DNA from: Megascapheus bottae
Lineage: Eukaryota > Chordata > Mammalia > Rodentia > Geomyidae
Direction of reading: 5' to 3'
Length of the DNA: 64,000 nt
NCBI GenBank assembly: GCA_024803745.1
Contig: JANJXV010000006.1
Location: 39,921,501 to 39,985,500 of the forward strand
Of this stretch, positions 12,160 to 24,596 are shown one piece after another. How positions within the stretch are numbered: position 1 is the stretch's first letter; each line of letters starts with the position of its first letter. The notes under the pieces are model-generated. The model was not told the origin of the DNA. It made no database searches and was given only the letters and a program-made list of their open reading frames with translations. Position numbers and translations under genes: made by a program.

Positions 12160-12362
12160 GGGGCTGAGAACATGGCCTAGTGGTATGCTTGCCTAACGTG
12201 CACAAAGCCCTGGGTTCAATCCCTTCATACTGCATACACAGGAAAAGCCAGAAGTGGTGCTGTGGCTTAAGTGGTAGAGCTCTAGCCTTGAGAAAGCCCA
12301 AGGACAGTGCTCAGGCCCTGAGTTCAGTCCCTAGGACTGGCAAATCAACAACAATAAAAAAC
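12160..12362 (+). repeat. IDL-Geo SINE
   Basis: Full copy with an A-rich tail. Confidence 0.9.
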
Positions 12363-12411
12363 CATAGTGGAAGCTGCTTTCCTTTCTTTTCTTTTTTTCT
12401 TCCTTTTTTTT

Positions 12412-12705
12412 TTATTTTTGGTGGGTCATGGGGCTTGAACTCTGGGTCTGGGTGCTGTCTCTGAGCTCTTCAGCTCAAGGCTACTGCCCTACCCCTGGGC
12501 CTGGGTATTGTTCCTGAGTTCTTCAGCTCAAGGCTACCACTCTACCCCTGAAGCCACAGCTCCACTTCCTGTTTTCTGGTGGTTAATTGGAGATAAGAGT
12601 CTCACATTCTTTAGTTCTTTAGTGCCTGGGCTGACGTTGAACTGTGATTCTCAGATAGCCTCCTGAATAGCTAGGATTACAGGTGTGAGCCACTGTGCCC
12701 CGCCT
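12412..12705 (-). repeat. B1-dID SINE with 53-bp internal tandem duplication
   Basis: Minus-strand copy. Part of the right monomer is doubled: 12444-12496 and 12497-12549, each 53 bp. Confidence 0.9.
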
Positions 12706-13883
12706 GCTTTCCTCTCTGAAGAGCTTCTTTAGGAAATGGCTATGTCAATGACTTTCTCACTGGCCACTGATCTCAGTCACCCAGTTCTGCAAGTATTCAC
12801 ATCATAACTACCAACATATGCTTATCTACCAGGTACTGTGCTAAGGTCTTAACTTATTTAACTCTCAGCACAACACTAGGATATACTAACAATACTCCTT
12901 TTGATTTAAGCAAGAAAGCAACTAACAACTAGTAAAGTAAACCAGGGTTACACCTACCCCCTACTCTACTAATCAAAGCCCTGTGCGGCTTCATGTAATA
13001 GTATCTCCAAAAATTGCAGGAGTTTTCTAATCCTTCATGATCAGACAAACTCAAGTAATTACGCTGACTTGTCACTCTGCTCTGTTTAGCCTTACCACAG
13101 CACCAGCTCTCTCATGACCTTTGTCTGCTCAGCTACATAGATCCTGAAAATAGATTCAGATCTCAATGTTACTCTTCTGACTCTCTCAGTCTTAACTCTG
13201 CCTCTTCTTCGCCAACAGCTTTACTGTCCATGCCCAATGTGAGTTAGGTAGCTTTAGCCATTCTCCCCTTCTACTCTATTTACTGATCAATGAAGCATCC
13301 TGTGCCTGCCTGTATTCCCTTCAGTCTTGTGTTCCTTCTGAGGAAAAGAAGGCTTCCCTCAGCTTGAAGTCCCTGTGCCTAGTATAAGTTATTGGAAGAG
13401 GGACATGAAACCTAGTTGTTTTGTAGTTGTTTGTTATATATACAATGTGGACCTCAATAATACATCTTTCCTCTCACCTGGGTGAAGGAATTCCCCATTA
13501 TCTCGGTTCTGGAACAAGAAGGATCAAAGCGCCCTCACTGAAGGCTTTATCTAACTCATGTTGTTTGGGTGCTTTGCTATTTCCTTTCCTATATCCTAAA
13601 CCAGTCTTTATGGCTGAGAAGTTAGGAACATTTAATATGAGAAAGAAATTCTCCCACTCAGACTCCAGTTTTTCTACCAGAAAAGCTATCTTTGCCATCC
13701 TCTAATTCTTTCTTTTCCAGACTTCCTGAATTTATGCTGGGAGAATCCACCATGACAGTGACATGGGGTCCCTGGCATTCTGAATGAAGATTCTAAGATA
13801 CAGACATGGGACAGATCAAAACATGTAAAGGCTGCAGAGATACACATTCTTATCCTAATCTTTGTTTTTTTGTTGTTTTGTTT

Positions 13884-14083
13884 TTGTCAGTCATGGGGGC
13901 TTGAACTCAGGGTATGGGCACTGTCTCTGAGCTCTTTTGCTCAAGGGTAGCAGTCTACCACTTTGAGCCACCGTGCCACTTTTGGTTTCTAGTGGTTAAT
14001 TAATTAATAAGAGTCTCACAGACTTTGCTGCCAGCTCTGGCTTTGAAACATGATTACAGATGTGAACCACTGGTGCCTGGATC
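13884..14083 (-). repeat. B1-dID SINE
   Basis: Minus-strand copy with both monomers. Confidence 0.9.
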
Positions 14084-14373
14084 TTCTCTTGATCTTTTAA
14101 ACTGTAAGATCTTTAGAATTAATTGTATTGTGCGCTAGGAAACAACAAAAAGCAAGGTGGTCAGGTCCCACGAAAGAGCCACACCAAGAGATTAAGGGGA
14201 TAACTAAGCCATAGAAGAAGGAGCAGAATAGCATTTGTACTTGACTTTTCTATAACTTTGTGTTGAATTTTCCAGGTAACAAATACTCATTTACACTTGC
14301 TATTACCCATTTTACAAATAATTTCTATTAATCCTCTAACTATCCATTGTATACTCCAAGATTATTAAATAGG

Positions 14374-14470
14374 AGGGCAGGGAATGAAGCCCAAGGGTAG
14401 AATGCTTGACTTGCAAGACATAAGACTCTCATTATGAAGCCCAATACCACACACAAAAAATAAAATAAAG
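14374..14470 (+). repeat. ID-like SINE monomer
   Basis: Diverged tRNA-like head (GGTAGAATGCTTGAC) and A-rich tail. Confidence 0.6.
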
Positions 14471-14639
14471 CAAAAAGGTTTATAAATATAAGCAGCACTC
14501 ACCCAACATCCTCCTCATACCACAGTCACACTTATATAGCTCAGCATCTATTTATTTTGCAAGTTACTATAGCCCTGATAAACTGTCCCACAACCCATGT
14601 TTTATCTAAGCATATTTCCAATATCCAAGTTATAGAAAC

Positions 14640-14910
14640 AGCTAGATACACCTCAACCAGTGAGTGAGTAAAAAAAAAAAATGTGGTGCACACATGCAAT
14701 GCAGTGCAAGTTCATTCAGTCAGACAGAAGAATAAAATTATGTCAGAAGAGCAAAATTACATCATTTGTAGGAAAATGGATGGAACTGAAGATCATTATA
14801 TTAAAGCAAACTAAGGGGGAAAAACTCAGAAAAAAACAAAGCAGGGATATTTTCAAAGAGAAAGGAAAATGGGGGAACAAGAGAGAGAAAACTTATAAAA
14901 TTAAAAGCAA
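14640..14910 (+). mobile_element. L1 3' fragment
   Basis: Contains the conserved L1 stretch ATGGATGGAACTGAAGATCATTATATTAA and neighbouring sequence. 5'-truncated and diverged, so not coding. Confidence 0.75.
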
Positions 14911-14915
14911 AATAA

Positions 14916-15165
14916 ACCAGATGCCATTGGTGATACCTATAACCCTATCTACTCAATAGACTGAGATCTGAGGATTGAAGACATCCAGAACAAGAAAGTC
15001 CATGAGACTCTTATCTCCAATTAAGCACCAAGAAGAAGCTGCAAGTGGCGCTATGGCTCAAGTGGTAGAGTTCCAGCCTTGAGCAAAAAAGCTATGGGAC
15101 AGCTTCTAAACTGAGTTCAAACCCCATTACTGTCAATAAATAAACAAAATAAATAAATAATAAGA
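14916..15165 (+). repeat. B1-dID SINE
   Basis: Both monomers, with an AATAAA-rich tail. Confidence 0.88.
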
Positions 15166-15274
15166 AAAAGAAGGGCTTAGCTAACAGATAGGAGAGTCTT
15201 CAAATTCTCTTTTATCTTGAAGCATTAAATCCTTCCCGAATTCAACATTAACTGCAATAAGAAGCCTGTTGAGT

Positions 15275-15512
15275 GGGGAACCAGTAGCTCAGACCTATAA
15301 TCCTAACTACTCCAGAGGCTGAGACAGAGGATAGCAGGAAAGGAAAGCCCAAGAGACTTTTATCTCCCATTACACACACACACACACACATACACACACT
15401 GCAGGAAGTGGACCGGTGGCTCAAGTATTAAAGTACTAGCCTTGAGCAGAAAAATGCAATGTACAGTGACCAGGTCCTAAGTTCAAGTCCAGTTCCGACA
15501 CAGAAAAAAGAA
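15275..15512 (+). repeat. B1-dID SINE with CA repeat in the linker
   Basis: The A-rich linker between the monomers has become a CA run (15371-15400). Confidence 0.85.
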
Positions 15513-16529
15513 GCTGGTTGAAATGTTGGAGAAATAATAGAAGTGATATTCTATAAACCCCTTACACACTGAAGTTTGCTTTCATCCTTTGATCCTGATT
15601 TCGTGACAAATTGCATAAAGCATAATAAGTAAACAGCACACCACAAGATTAACCCCAAGTGCAAACCTATCATTCCTCACGCCAAACAAGTGTTTGTTTT
15701 TCTGCTGGCACCGACTACCAATAGTTCTCTATGAGTGAAACATACCACATGTTCCAAATCTGCTGCTCCAAATCTGTGCCCTTTATATGGGCATGTTTGT
15801 TTGTTTCTTTGTTTTCAGCTAAAACTATCGCCTGGAATGGGAGTTTCTACCCTCACCTCTCTGTGAGTAGCTCAGCACATCAGGCCTTGCTAAGTAGAGA
15901 GGAACAATCTGACTGCAAGTTTCTGTTGAAGCACTGAAGAAAGACAACAATCACTACTGCCATAGAAGGATCTTCAAAAACCTCAGATCTTCACTCCAAA
16001 ATAATTCACCTTTACTTATATCCACTGTTTGTCTATGTCTAGCATTTCCTGACCACCCAGAAGAAACGCACCAGAGCATTTCATTCTCACTGTTAATGCA
16101 CTATTAATGAACTCTGCTTATTACTAATTGGCCAGTATGTCTTCTGTATTAAATTGTGAACATAGGACCTAAGATTAAAAGATGAGACAGTTTTGAAGTA
16201 AGAATCAGTAATAAATCACTGTTTCTATAGAGGAGCCCAGTAGAATCTTCCTGGGTGAAGCCAACCATCCATATCCTTCCTGTGAAATGTCTACCTTAAA
16301 CCAAGTTCTTCTGAGATCCATTGCTAACTGGATCCATTGGCTCACACTTTGTTTAGATCATAGTCAGAAATTTCACTTGATCGTTGTTGTATGTTTTCCT
16401 GTCTAATTCCTACTGGAAGTTTCCTATTGAGTTTGGAAATTCCCTACCTTGTGAGTTCAACTTCTTTGGTGGCCTGTGACCTGGCAATTCCAATAAGGAC
16501 TTCATTCCAAACAGAATAAGGTTAAAAAG

Positions 16530-16675
16530 AAAGAAAGAAAAGAGAGACAGAAAGAAAGATGAAAGAGAGGAAAGGAAGGAAGGAAGAAGGAAAGAAGGAA
16601 GGAAGGAAGGAAGGAAGGAAGGAAGGAAGGAAGGAAGGAAGGAAGGAAGGAATGAAGGAAGGAAGGAAGGAAAGG
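16530..16675 (+). repeat. (GGAA)n / (GAAA)n purine tract
   Basis: About 145 bp of GGAA-type tetranucleotides with few interruptions. Confidence 0.97.
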
Positions 16676-16999
16676 AATGAGGTGTGGAAGGGGATTAAAT
16701 AGTACCCTTTGGGATCAAATATGGCAAGGACAGAAGAGGTACTATCTAAAATAACTCCCAGGGCTTCAGAAGTGGCATAGCAGAGGATCTGTTTCCAGTG
16801 CCCAGCAGCCATGGGGAAAGCTACAAGATTCCCACCCAGTGTGGACTTTTCTGGGGCTCACCAGAATAATTCAGTGGTGGTCTTTCGGGGGGATTGTGAA
16901 CTTTGAGCACAAGAAAAGCCAGAAAGCCATAGCCTCTAGAAGTAATGAGTGCTTCGAGACCTAGATCTGGATTCTAATACTACTCTGTAGCATAAAGAA

Positions 17000-17215
17000 C
17001 TACTTTTAAAAAAATTATAAAGATGATGCACAGAGGGCTTACAGTTACATAAAAGGTAAAGAGTATGTTTCCTTTTGGACAGTGTCACCTCCCTCTCTCT
17101 CAGTTTTTCTCTCCATCTCCCATTCATCCATTATACAGTTCATTTTCAACACAGTATCCAGTGAGTACCACTGCTGCATTTGTTCACCGTTTGCCCCCCC
17201 CATTCTTGTGTCTCC
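17000..17215 (-). mobile_element. L1 3'-end fragment
   Basis: Same family as 43579-43768: minus-strand tail ending near an A/T run and passing through GACAGTGTCACCTCC. Confidence 0.6.
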
Positions 17216-17349
17216 CCTTATATTCCCAAAGACATATAAACAAACAGAACAAAAAGAAAACAAATAAAACATCAAAAAAGAAAAAAAACTCATTTTAATT
17301 TCCTGGAGTTTATTTTGATAAATATTATTTATCAGCTATAAAGAACTTT

Positions 17350-17583
17350 TTATTTTGTTTTGTTTTGACTTGTGAGGCTTGAACTAAACAGTCTGGGCAC
17401 TAGCCTGGAGCATTTTTGCTCCAGGGTAGTGCTCTATCAATTTGAGCCACAATGCCACTTCCACTTTTCTGGTGGTTAATTAGAGATCATGGATTTTCCT
17501 GCCTGGGCTGGCTAAGAACCATGATCTTCAGATCTCAGCCTCTTGAGTAGCTACGTTTATAGGCATGAGCCACCAGCACCCAG
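17350..17583 (-). repeat. B1-dID SINE
   Basis: Minus-strand copy with both monomers. Confidence 0.9.
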
Positions 17584-17596
17584 CAAGAACTTTTTT

Positions 17597-17802
17597 ATTT
17601 ATTTATTTTTTTGCCAGTCCTAGGCTTTTAGCTCAAGGCCTGAGCCCTATCCTTGGACTTTCTCAAGGCTAGAGCTCTACCACTTGAGCCTCAGCACCAC
17701 TTCCAGCTTTTTTTTTTTATGCATGTGGTACCGAGGAATCGAACCTGGGTCTTCGTGCATGCTAGGCAAGCACTCTACCACTAGGCCAAACTCCCGGCCC
17801 CC
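17597..17802 (-). repeat. IDL-Geo SINE with target duplication
   Basis: CAGCAAGAACTTTTT occurs before (from 17581) and after (17803-17817). Near-consensus, so young. Confidence 0.93.
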
Positions 17803-17989
17803 CAGCAAGAACTTTTTAAAGAGTTGTTTGATTCCAGGGGTGGAGTAGAGAAGTGAGAGATGGAAAGGACTTCTGGTCCTCACAAGTGAAGAAGTGCTCA
17901 GAAAAGAATGGGGGGTACTGGAAAGACATGGGTGCCATCCTGACAGAACTCCTAAGATCCAGAACTGGAAGAATGAACAGTAAACTAAC

Positions 17990-18785
17990 AATGTTGAACC
18001 TAAAGCAAATAGCCATGAGTCCATATCACAGACAAACAGAGAAGAAACAATACCTCATTGCCAGAGAATCTCAGTGATGAAGAAACAGAAAATCTTCATC
18101 TGAACTTCACTATACATAATGTTTGCTGCAGGCCTGATCTACCAATGGGTGATAATTACTGGGTAAAAGTCAAATGATAAACAAGATATGTGCACACCTT
18201 TACATATCTCCCCCAAGATACTTCTCAGTCACAGAGGGTGAAGTAACAAACTAGTGGTATAGCAGCATGACCCACAATATCTTAACTAAACAAAGTTAAC
18301 ACAACCAGCAATAAGACATAGGCATCAAAGAGCCATAAAATGATATTTTGAAACATATCATCATTTGTGTGGTACCCTTACCAAAAACAAGTAACTTGAA
18401 TGTAATTATGAGAAAACAACTGACAAACCCAAATTGACATTCTACAAAGTAATGAACCATTCATCAAAAGCTTCAAGGAACTGAGAAATTAAATGCAAGG
18501 GACGAATGGGTTCATCCATCACCTATTGCAAGAGACCCAGAGACATGGAGGAAACTCAGTATAATGTCAGATGCTGGATCTGTTCCTAGAACAGCAAAAG
18601 GACAAGGCAGGGAGAACTGGTGAAACCAGTATGGCTTAGTTAACAATATTGTGCCAATGTTAATTTCCTGCTTCGGATCATTATGTTGTGGTTGGAGAAT
18701 GTGTTAACAGTAGAAGATATGGCTGAAGGCTCGGTCTTCGGCACCTTTTAAGTTCAAAATGCTTTCACAATAAAAAGAAAATAAA
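17990..18785 (+). mobile_element. Ancient L1-like 3' end
   Basis: The last 150 bp read like old mammalian L1 3' UTRs (CAATATTGTGCCAATGTTAA, then GGTTGGAGAATG...) and end in AATAAAAAGAAAATAAA. The start of the element is uncertain. Confidence 0.5.
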
Positions 18786-20040
18786 GCTCAAAGGTTCTAA
18801 AGTCATCTACCTGTCCTTGGAGCCTCCATTTCTGTCTAGTTTTCAAGAAGCCAAAGAAGTGTCTAGGAGCTTGGTCTCAAATAGAGCCCACTGCCTATTT
18901 CTGACAGTCCTGGTTACTATCACTCCAAATCTAACATTTTCCCAACTCAGAATTCAACATTCAAAGCAGCAACCACTCATTTTGCTGTATAGTAAACTTT
19001 GCAATTCTTGTCCTCCAAGTTTCCTTCTCTTACCCATTTCAACGCATGTCAGCTGCTGATTGAGGGAGTCACTGCTCAAACTCTGCCCTCACAAGCTGTT
19101 ATTCCTGAATGGATCCAGGAAATCTCAAGTCTTATATCCTAGACTATAAAGGAAAACAACCAGGAATAAACTATTCCATGCTTCTGTTTGAACTACTAAT
19201 ATAACAGTCCATACTGCTTGAGCTGAACATTAGTGTTTCTCTGACTCTCACTTAGCACCCGTGTCCTGTTTGCTAAGCTGTGACAGACATGGCCGCTGAT
19301 ACCCACAGCAGCTGGGTCATTCCCAAGCTTCTCTAGCTCTTGTTCTTTCCATTATTCTGCCTTGTTGAGTACCTTATCTAAGCTTAGGTTAGAGAGACTT
19401 TTTCCCTGACTTACAATTAGCATCTATTAATAACCACAAGTGTTGTTTACACCTGCTTTGTCAACATAGCAGTAAATAAATAGCTTAGGTTTTTTATTTT
19501 TTATTTTTGAGGTTTGTTTTCTTTGAGAGCCAATTCCCAGAATTCCTTGAGAGCATCAATTTAATTCAAAAGAAAGAGCAGAGAGGAAAGGCAGCTTCTC
19601 ATGATTTATAAAGTAATACTGTCACCTTGTGGACATGCCAAGGTACGCTGCCCTAATATGTGGCTTTAGTCTTCCCCTGACCATAATTCTCAATAGATAC
19701 TAACAGAACTTGAGCTATGGAAGCATTTTCTATTTGGATTACATCTTACAGAAAAATGAAAATATATCTATCTTATTTCATACATTGAAATGATATTACC
19801 TTTTGCATGTAAACTAGAAAGATAGATCAAGAATTAATTCATTTTGCACATGTTTATTATGTACCAGCAATGCCCTTGTACATAGTCAAAAATTCAAAGA
19901 TTAATAAGAATACTCACCATGCTTTTAGACTGTTACACACTATTCATGTGTTAGGTGAAAACTTGAAACATCTCATACTCCCTGACTACTTAAGCCAACT
20001 CCTTCAATAAATACACTCTTGTAAACAGATTCAGTTAGAA

Positions 20041-20130
20041 CCATGTGGCTCCAGTTATAGTGTTTGCCTAGCATTCCTGAGGTCCTGGGTTCAGTTGACA
20101 GCATCACACAGACACAAACGCACAGATACA
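20041..20130 (+). repeat. ID-like SINE monomer leading into GATA repeat
   Basis: Diverged tRNA-like monomer whose A-rich end runs into the microsatellite. Confidence 0.65.
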
Positions 20131-20136
20131 CACATG

Positions 20137-20204
<68 letters not shown>

Positions 20205-20218
20205 CGACCGACCGACCA
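20137..20218 (+). repeat. Compound (GATA)n(GACA)n(GACC)n microsatellite
   Basis: GATA units to about 20190, then GACA and GACC units, a stepwise change by one base at a time. Confidence 0.97.
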
Positions 20219-22009
20219 TAAAGTCACAGCTCTGGGTAGGTATAGATATCCTATTCTGCTATTTTAGAACTTTCTTATTAATAGGGCCACAAAAGACCAA
20301 AGCCAGTGGCTTTGGTGCGCTGGCAAATGTGGTGACTACCCAATGAGTGCATTAGACTAAATCAAAGAAGTAGACCCAAGCCCCAAACAGGAAGAAATCA
20401 AAGATAATCTAGATTCCAGGGCTCTCTAATAGAACCTTCCGTGGCAATAGAAATGTTTTGTATCTCTGCTGTCCAGTATGGTACCCACTAGACTCATGAG
20501 CCTGTTGAACACTGTAGACTACATTATTGGATTTTTTACTTCTTTACTTGTAATTTAGTCACTGTAGTAACCTGTCAGGATTAGCTGTCGAATTCTGTTT
20601 TGTTCTTTTGTAAAAATGCTTCAACTGCTTGGCCACCTGCGTGTGGTGTTTACCTTTAAAAGCTCAGCCCCACGGAAGGTCGAGGCTGCTCTCTATCAGC
20701 CCGAAGGTAGAGAGGAGTCACTGCATTGCTATTAGGCTGACTCTTAGCTCCGTTCACTGAGTGCTGGTGACTATTTCTGGAGAGTTTGGGGACCCTAAAA
20801 TGGCTGGGATAAGACAGTCATCAGTGGCTAATGGCTACTGTACTGAATAGCACAGGTAAGAGGAAGGGTAGAAGGGAATTCACAAAGGGGCAGGAGGAAA
20901 CACTCTAGGTTGCCAGTCATGTTTCATGAGATGAATAATGTTAAGTCATATAAATGAAACATTTCAAATATGTATTATATACACCTAATTAAAAATGATA
21001 CCTCATTAGAAAAAAAAAGGCTTACCTCCACACACCTCTAGCAATTGTCCAAATTTTCTGCTATCCTTTATGGGGAAAAAATATCTATAAAGATGTCTAA
21101 ACATTTTCTTAAGATGTCTCCTGTTACTGCTCCATTCTCTACTATTTTCCGCTTCCTTTCTCCATGCTAGCTTCATTGACCTTGTTATCCCAAATTCCTC
21201 AGGCAGGCTACTGCCTCAGGCCCCTCATTCCTCACTTCCGTTTTCAGTGAGAGACTTCCCTAACATTTCCTATAATCTTCCCTGACTTGATAGTTCACCT
21301 CAGCACTACCTGACCCACTACATATTGTTTACAGACCCCCGCCCCCAAACTGGAATATTGACTCCAATAGAGCAGAGATTGTTGCTTACTTTGTTCACTG
21401 CTAAAACCCCAATTTTCTACACTTGACTGTCTCCATAAATAGGACTCCTGGCCTGAGTCACTGAGTTGTAAATAAGAGAAACCCACTCCAGCTTAATCAG
21501 GCAGAAGAGAACTCACCAGGGGATTCCTCAGAATTTCATGGACTCCTAGAGGGAGACATTCCAGACAGAATAAGTGAGTAATCAGAAAATTTGATCTGGT
21601 GAAGCAAACCGATGCTCGTCTGTGTTCTCATTCCTCCCACTCTGCAGACCAGTTCTTTCTGCTGAAGGCCCCAACACATCATCCCCACATTTTCCCAGAT
21701 GAGTAATTCTACTTAAATCCCAACATAAAGACCAAGTGTGCATCATCGGTACACTTGACTATGACCAAGGGAACTGATCTAAAATCACCTACTGCCATTT
21801 ATTTTTTAGTATGTGAGGGCATTCTCTTCAAGATAAGAGTATTCAGAATTGCCTGATGAATATTTTTAAACACTCAGTATTAACTTAGAAATATTTGAAG
21901 TAGAAAACTACTTTTAATAACCACCTTCAAAATAGTACTTAATAATAGGTAGAATTCATTTCATCTGAGCAAACTAAATTTCTCCTGTCTTTAAGCAATA
22001 TTTTCTTTT

Positions 22010-22180
22010 TTAGGTTCTGAGTTTTGAACTCAGGGCCTACCATCTGCTGGACAGGGCCTCTACCACTTGAGCCATCCCTCCAGCCCTTCCATTCTGGACT
22101 AGCCATAAACCCCAGTGATTCGCCCAATCTTATCTCTACCTCTCAAGGACTAGGATTAGAGATGTGCACAATAGGCCTCT
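22010..22180 (-). repeat. Old dimeric SINE, minus strand
   Basis: Remnants of a tRNA-like head (CTACCACTTGAGCCATCCCT on the plus strand) and of a B1-like part with an AGGATTAGAGATGTGC-type end. Confidence 0.55.
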
Positions 22181-22226
22181 TTTGCACAATTTAGTATCAT
22201 TTACACTTAAGAAATTTGAAGCCAAG

Positions 22227-22421
22227 GGCCGAGAGTTTGGCCTAGTGGTAGTGTGCTTGCTTAGCATGCACGAAGACAGGTTCGATTCCTGGGTAGAACA
22301 TACATAGAAAAACTCTGGAAGTGGTGCTGGGGTTCAAGTGGTAGAGCTCTAGCCTTGAGAAAGTCCAAGGACAGTGCTCAGGCCTTGAGTTTAAGCCTAG
22401 GACTGGCAATAAATAGATGAA

Positions 22422-22456
<35 letters not shown>

Positions 22457-22458
22457 AT
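22227..22458 (+). repeat. IDL-Geo SINE with (AAAT)n tail
   Basis: Full copy. The tail has grown into an AAAT tetranucleotide run (22415-22457). Confidence 0.9.
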
Positions 22459-22475
22459 CTATCTTAAAAAAAAAT

Positions 22476-22665
22476 TGAAGCTGAGTTTGGACTAGTGGTA
22501 GAGTGCTTGCCTAGCATGCATGAAAAACTGGGTTCAATTTCTTGAACCCATGTATACAGAAAAAGCTGGGGCTCAGATGGCAGAGCTCTAGCCTTGAGAA
22601 AGCCCAAGTACAGTGCCCATGCCCTGAGTTCAAGGCCCTGGACTGGCAAAAAAAAAAAAAAAAAT
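22476..22665 (+). repeat. IDL-Geo SINE
   Basis: Second copy in the same direction, directly after the previous one; diverged in the linker. Confidence 0.88.
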
Positions 22666-22792
22666 CTGTCATTTTAAATTAGAATCTTAAGGCCAGTGTT
22701 AAACATTCTAATAAGTCAATTATGATGAAGTATTTCAAATACCAAATCTTAGTCTCTGAACACAAAACCTCCTCCTGAATTTACCTCAAAAG

Positions 22793-23022
22793 TCAGGAAC
22801 CCATTGTTCATGCCTACAGTCCTAACGACTTAGAAGGCCATCAAGAGGATGGAAGTCCAAAGCTAGCCTAGGCAGAAAAGTCTGTGAGACTCCAGCTCCA
22901 AAATAACCAGTAAAAAACAGAACTAGAGATGGCTCAAATGACAGAAAGCCAGCTGAGCAAGCAGGGGAGGCTAACTTAAGGCCTTGGATCCAAAATCCCA
23001 GGACTACAGAAAAAAAAAAGAT
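22793..23022 (+). repeat. B1-dID-type SINE, older subtype
   Basis: Same right-monomer variant as 9057-9328 (CCAGCTGAGCAAGCAGG). Confidence 0.7.
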
Positions 23023-23528
23023 ATCAATATGAAAATTATCTTTAAAAATTTTTAATCAATAACTATTTAAGAAATACAAAACTTACAGAAGTTCTGTTAA
23101 GGCAAGTGAGTTTAGACACCCCACTCTACCTGGAGAACCATGGCTGCTGTGAACTCAAGCTTGGAGACTTCAAGAGTGAATTACTTTTGTTCATCCAATA
23201 TTAATCCAGAATAATTCCAACCTTGGGGGCTGCAGTGAGAAATGAAGTATCATATGACAAACTCACATGTTCATGTTATAAATAGACAGCAGCTAGATTT
23301 TCAAGGAGAAATTCAACCTTTCCTTGTATACAAATTAATCTGTATTCTTGCCAAGTTAAATTTTAAAAGCCTTTACATAGAAAGCTTAATTTACCCTTCT
23401 AAACCTGAAAACACAATTTCTGAGTTTGACTAATCTTGTAAGTATTCAGGGAAGTAAACTCCTAGCTTCTCAAAGCCACTGTGTTGTATATCACTTCACT
23501 TATAAAAGGGAAAGTATGCCATTTTCTT

Positions 23529-23734
23529 CCTTTTTTTTTTTTTTTTTTTGCCAGTCCTGGGCTTGAGCTCAGGGCCTGAGCACTGTCCCTGGATTTTCTC
23601 AAGGCTAGGGCTCTACCACTTGAGCCACAGCACCACTTCTGGTTTTTTGCTACATATGTGGTACCGAGGAATCCAGCTCAGGTCTTCGTGCATGTGAGGC
23701 AAGCACTCTACCACTAGGCCAAACTCCCAGCCAG
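23529..23734 (-). repeat. IDL-Geo SINE with 16-bp target duplication
   Basis: AGTATGCCATTTTCTT occurs at 23513-23528 and 23735-23750. Confidence 0.94.
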
Positions 23735-24340
23735 AGTATGCCATTTTCTTGAGTTATTACTAAAACCTGTAAGTCTCCCCCACTTTCTTCAACTTTAAAG
23801 TCCAGACTTACTAAACTGAAGTTCCTCTAATGATTCTTTTGAAGACATTATTACGGGACACAGCCACCGCAAACCGTGGGGAAGAATGGAGGGCTGTGGA
23901 AGAGGCAGTGCTGTGAATCAGTGTGCGGGGGTCACCAGCCCCTCAGGAACAAATACATCTGACAACGCCAAGAAGAAAATAAGAATCTCTTTATTTTAAA
24001 AATGTGAGTTACATTGAACTTTCAAAAACAATTATTTCCAAAGAAAAATACACTGGTTTGGGGTTCCAAGCCACAAGATGATTGTGAACAGAGGGGAAAA
24101 AAATCTAAGTACAGATCAGAGAAGTTTTCCAAGGGTTTAGGTAGCTGCAATGCATACAATAGTCTAACCCACCATCTATTAAGAGAAATGACAAATTTTG
24201 TCATCTCACTGACCTAAAGCAAGGTGAAAACTTGGTAGAAAGGTTGCATCTTTGAAGGGAAAGGAAAGAAAATTGGTGCAGTTTAGTTTCTCTGTATACC
24301 ATGTTCTGTTAAGGAAATTAGTCAATATTAAAGAAATAAA

Positions 24341-24592
24341 AAGACAGGTAACTAATAGTTCACACCTGTCATTGTAGAGGCTAAACTCAAGAATCTGAAA
24401 CTGAGAACTGAGGTTCAAAATCAGACCAGGAAGGAAAGGTCACTTTTGATTCCAATTAATCACCAAAAGGCCAGAAGTGGAGCTGTGGCTCAAGTGGTAG
24501 TAAACAGAGTGCCAGCTTTGATCAAAAACATTGAGAAATAGCACTCAGGCACTGAGTTCAAACCCCAATACCAGCACCAAAAAAAAAAAAAA
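24341..24592 (+). repeat. B1-dID SINE
   Basis: Both monomers with an A-tail; the triple nested IDL-Geo array starts directly after it. Confidence 0.88.
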
Positions 24593-24596
24593 AAGA

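Larger units (their letters stand above)
5480..23970. other. Intergenic region between putative ARHGEF28 promoter and UTP15
   Basis: No gene is supported. Outside the repeats listed, these stretches look unique and AT-rich with no conserved frame: 5480-7130, 7910-8360, 8500-9050, 10830-12155, 12710-13880, 15515-16525, 18790-20035, 20220-22000 and 23025-23510. The predicted frames in them are short. Confidence 0.7.

Noticed and set aside
17853..18077. Processed pseudogene at the start of the ancient L1-like stretch
   Set aside because: The 3' portion resembles an old L1 3' UTR, which explains the AATAAA and A-rich end better than a retrocopied mRNA.
20137..20218. CRISPR-like repeat array
   Set aside because: A simple tetranucleotide microsatellite without spacers, in a mammalian genome.
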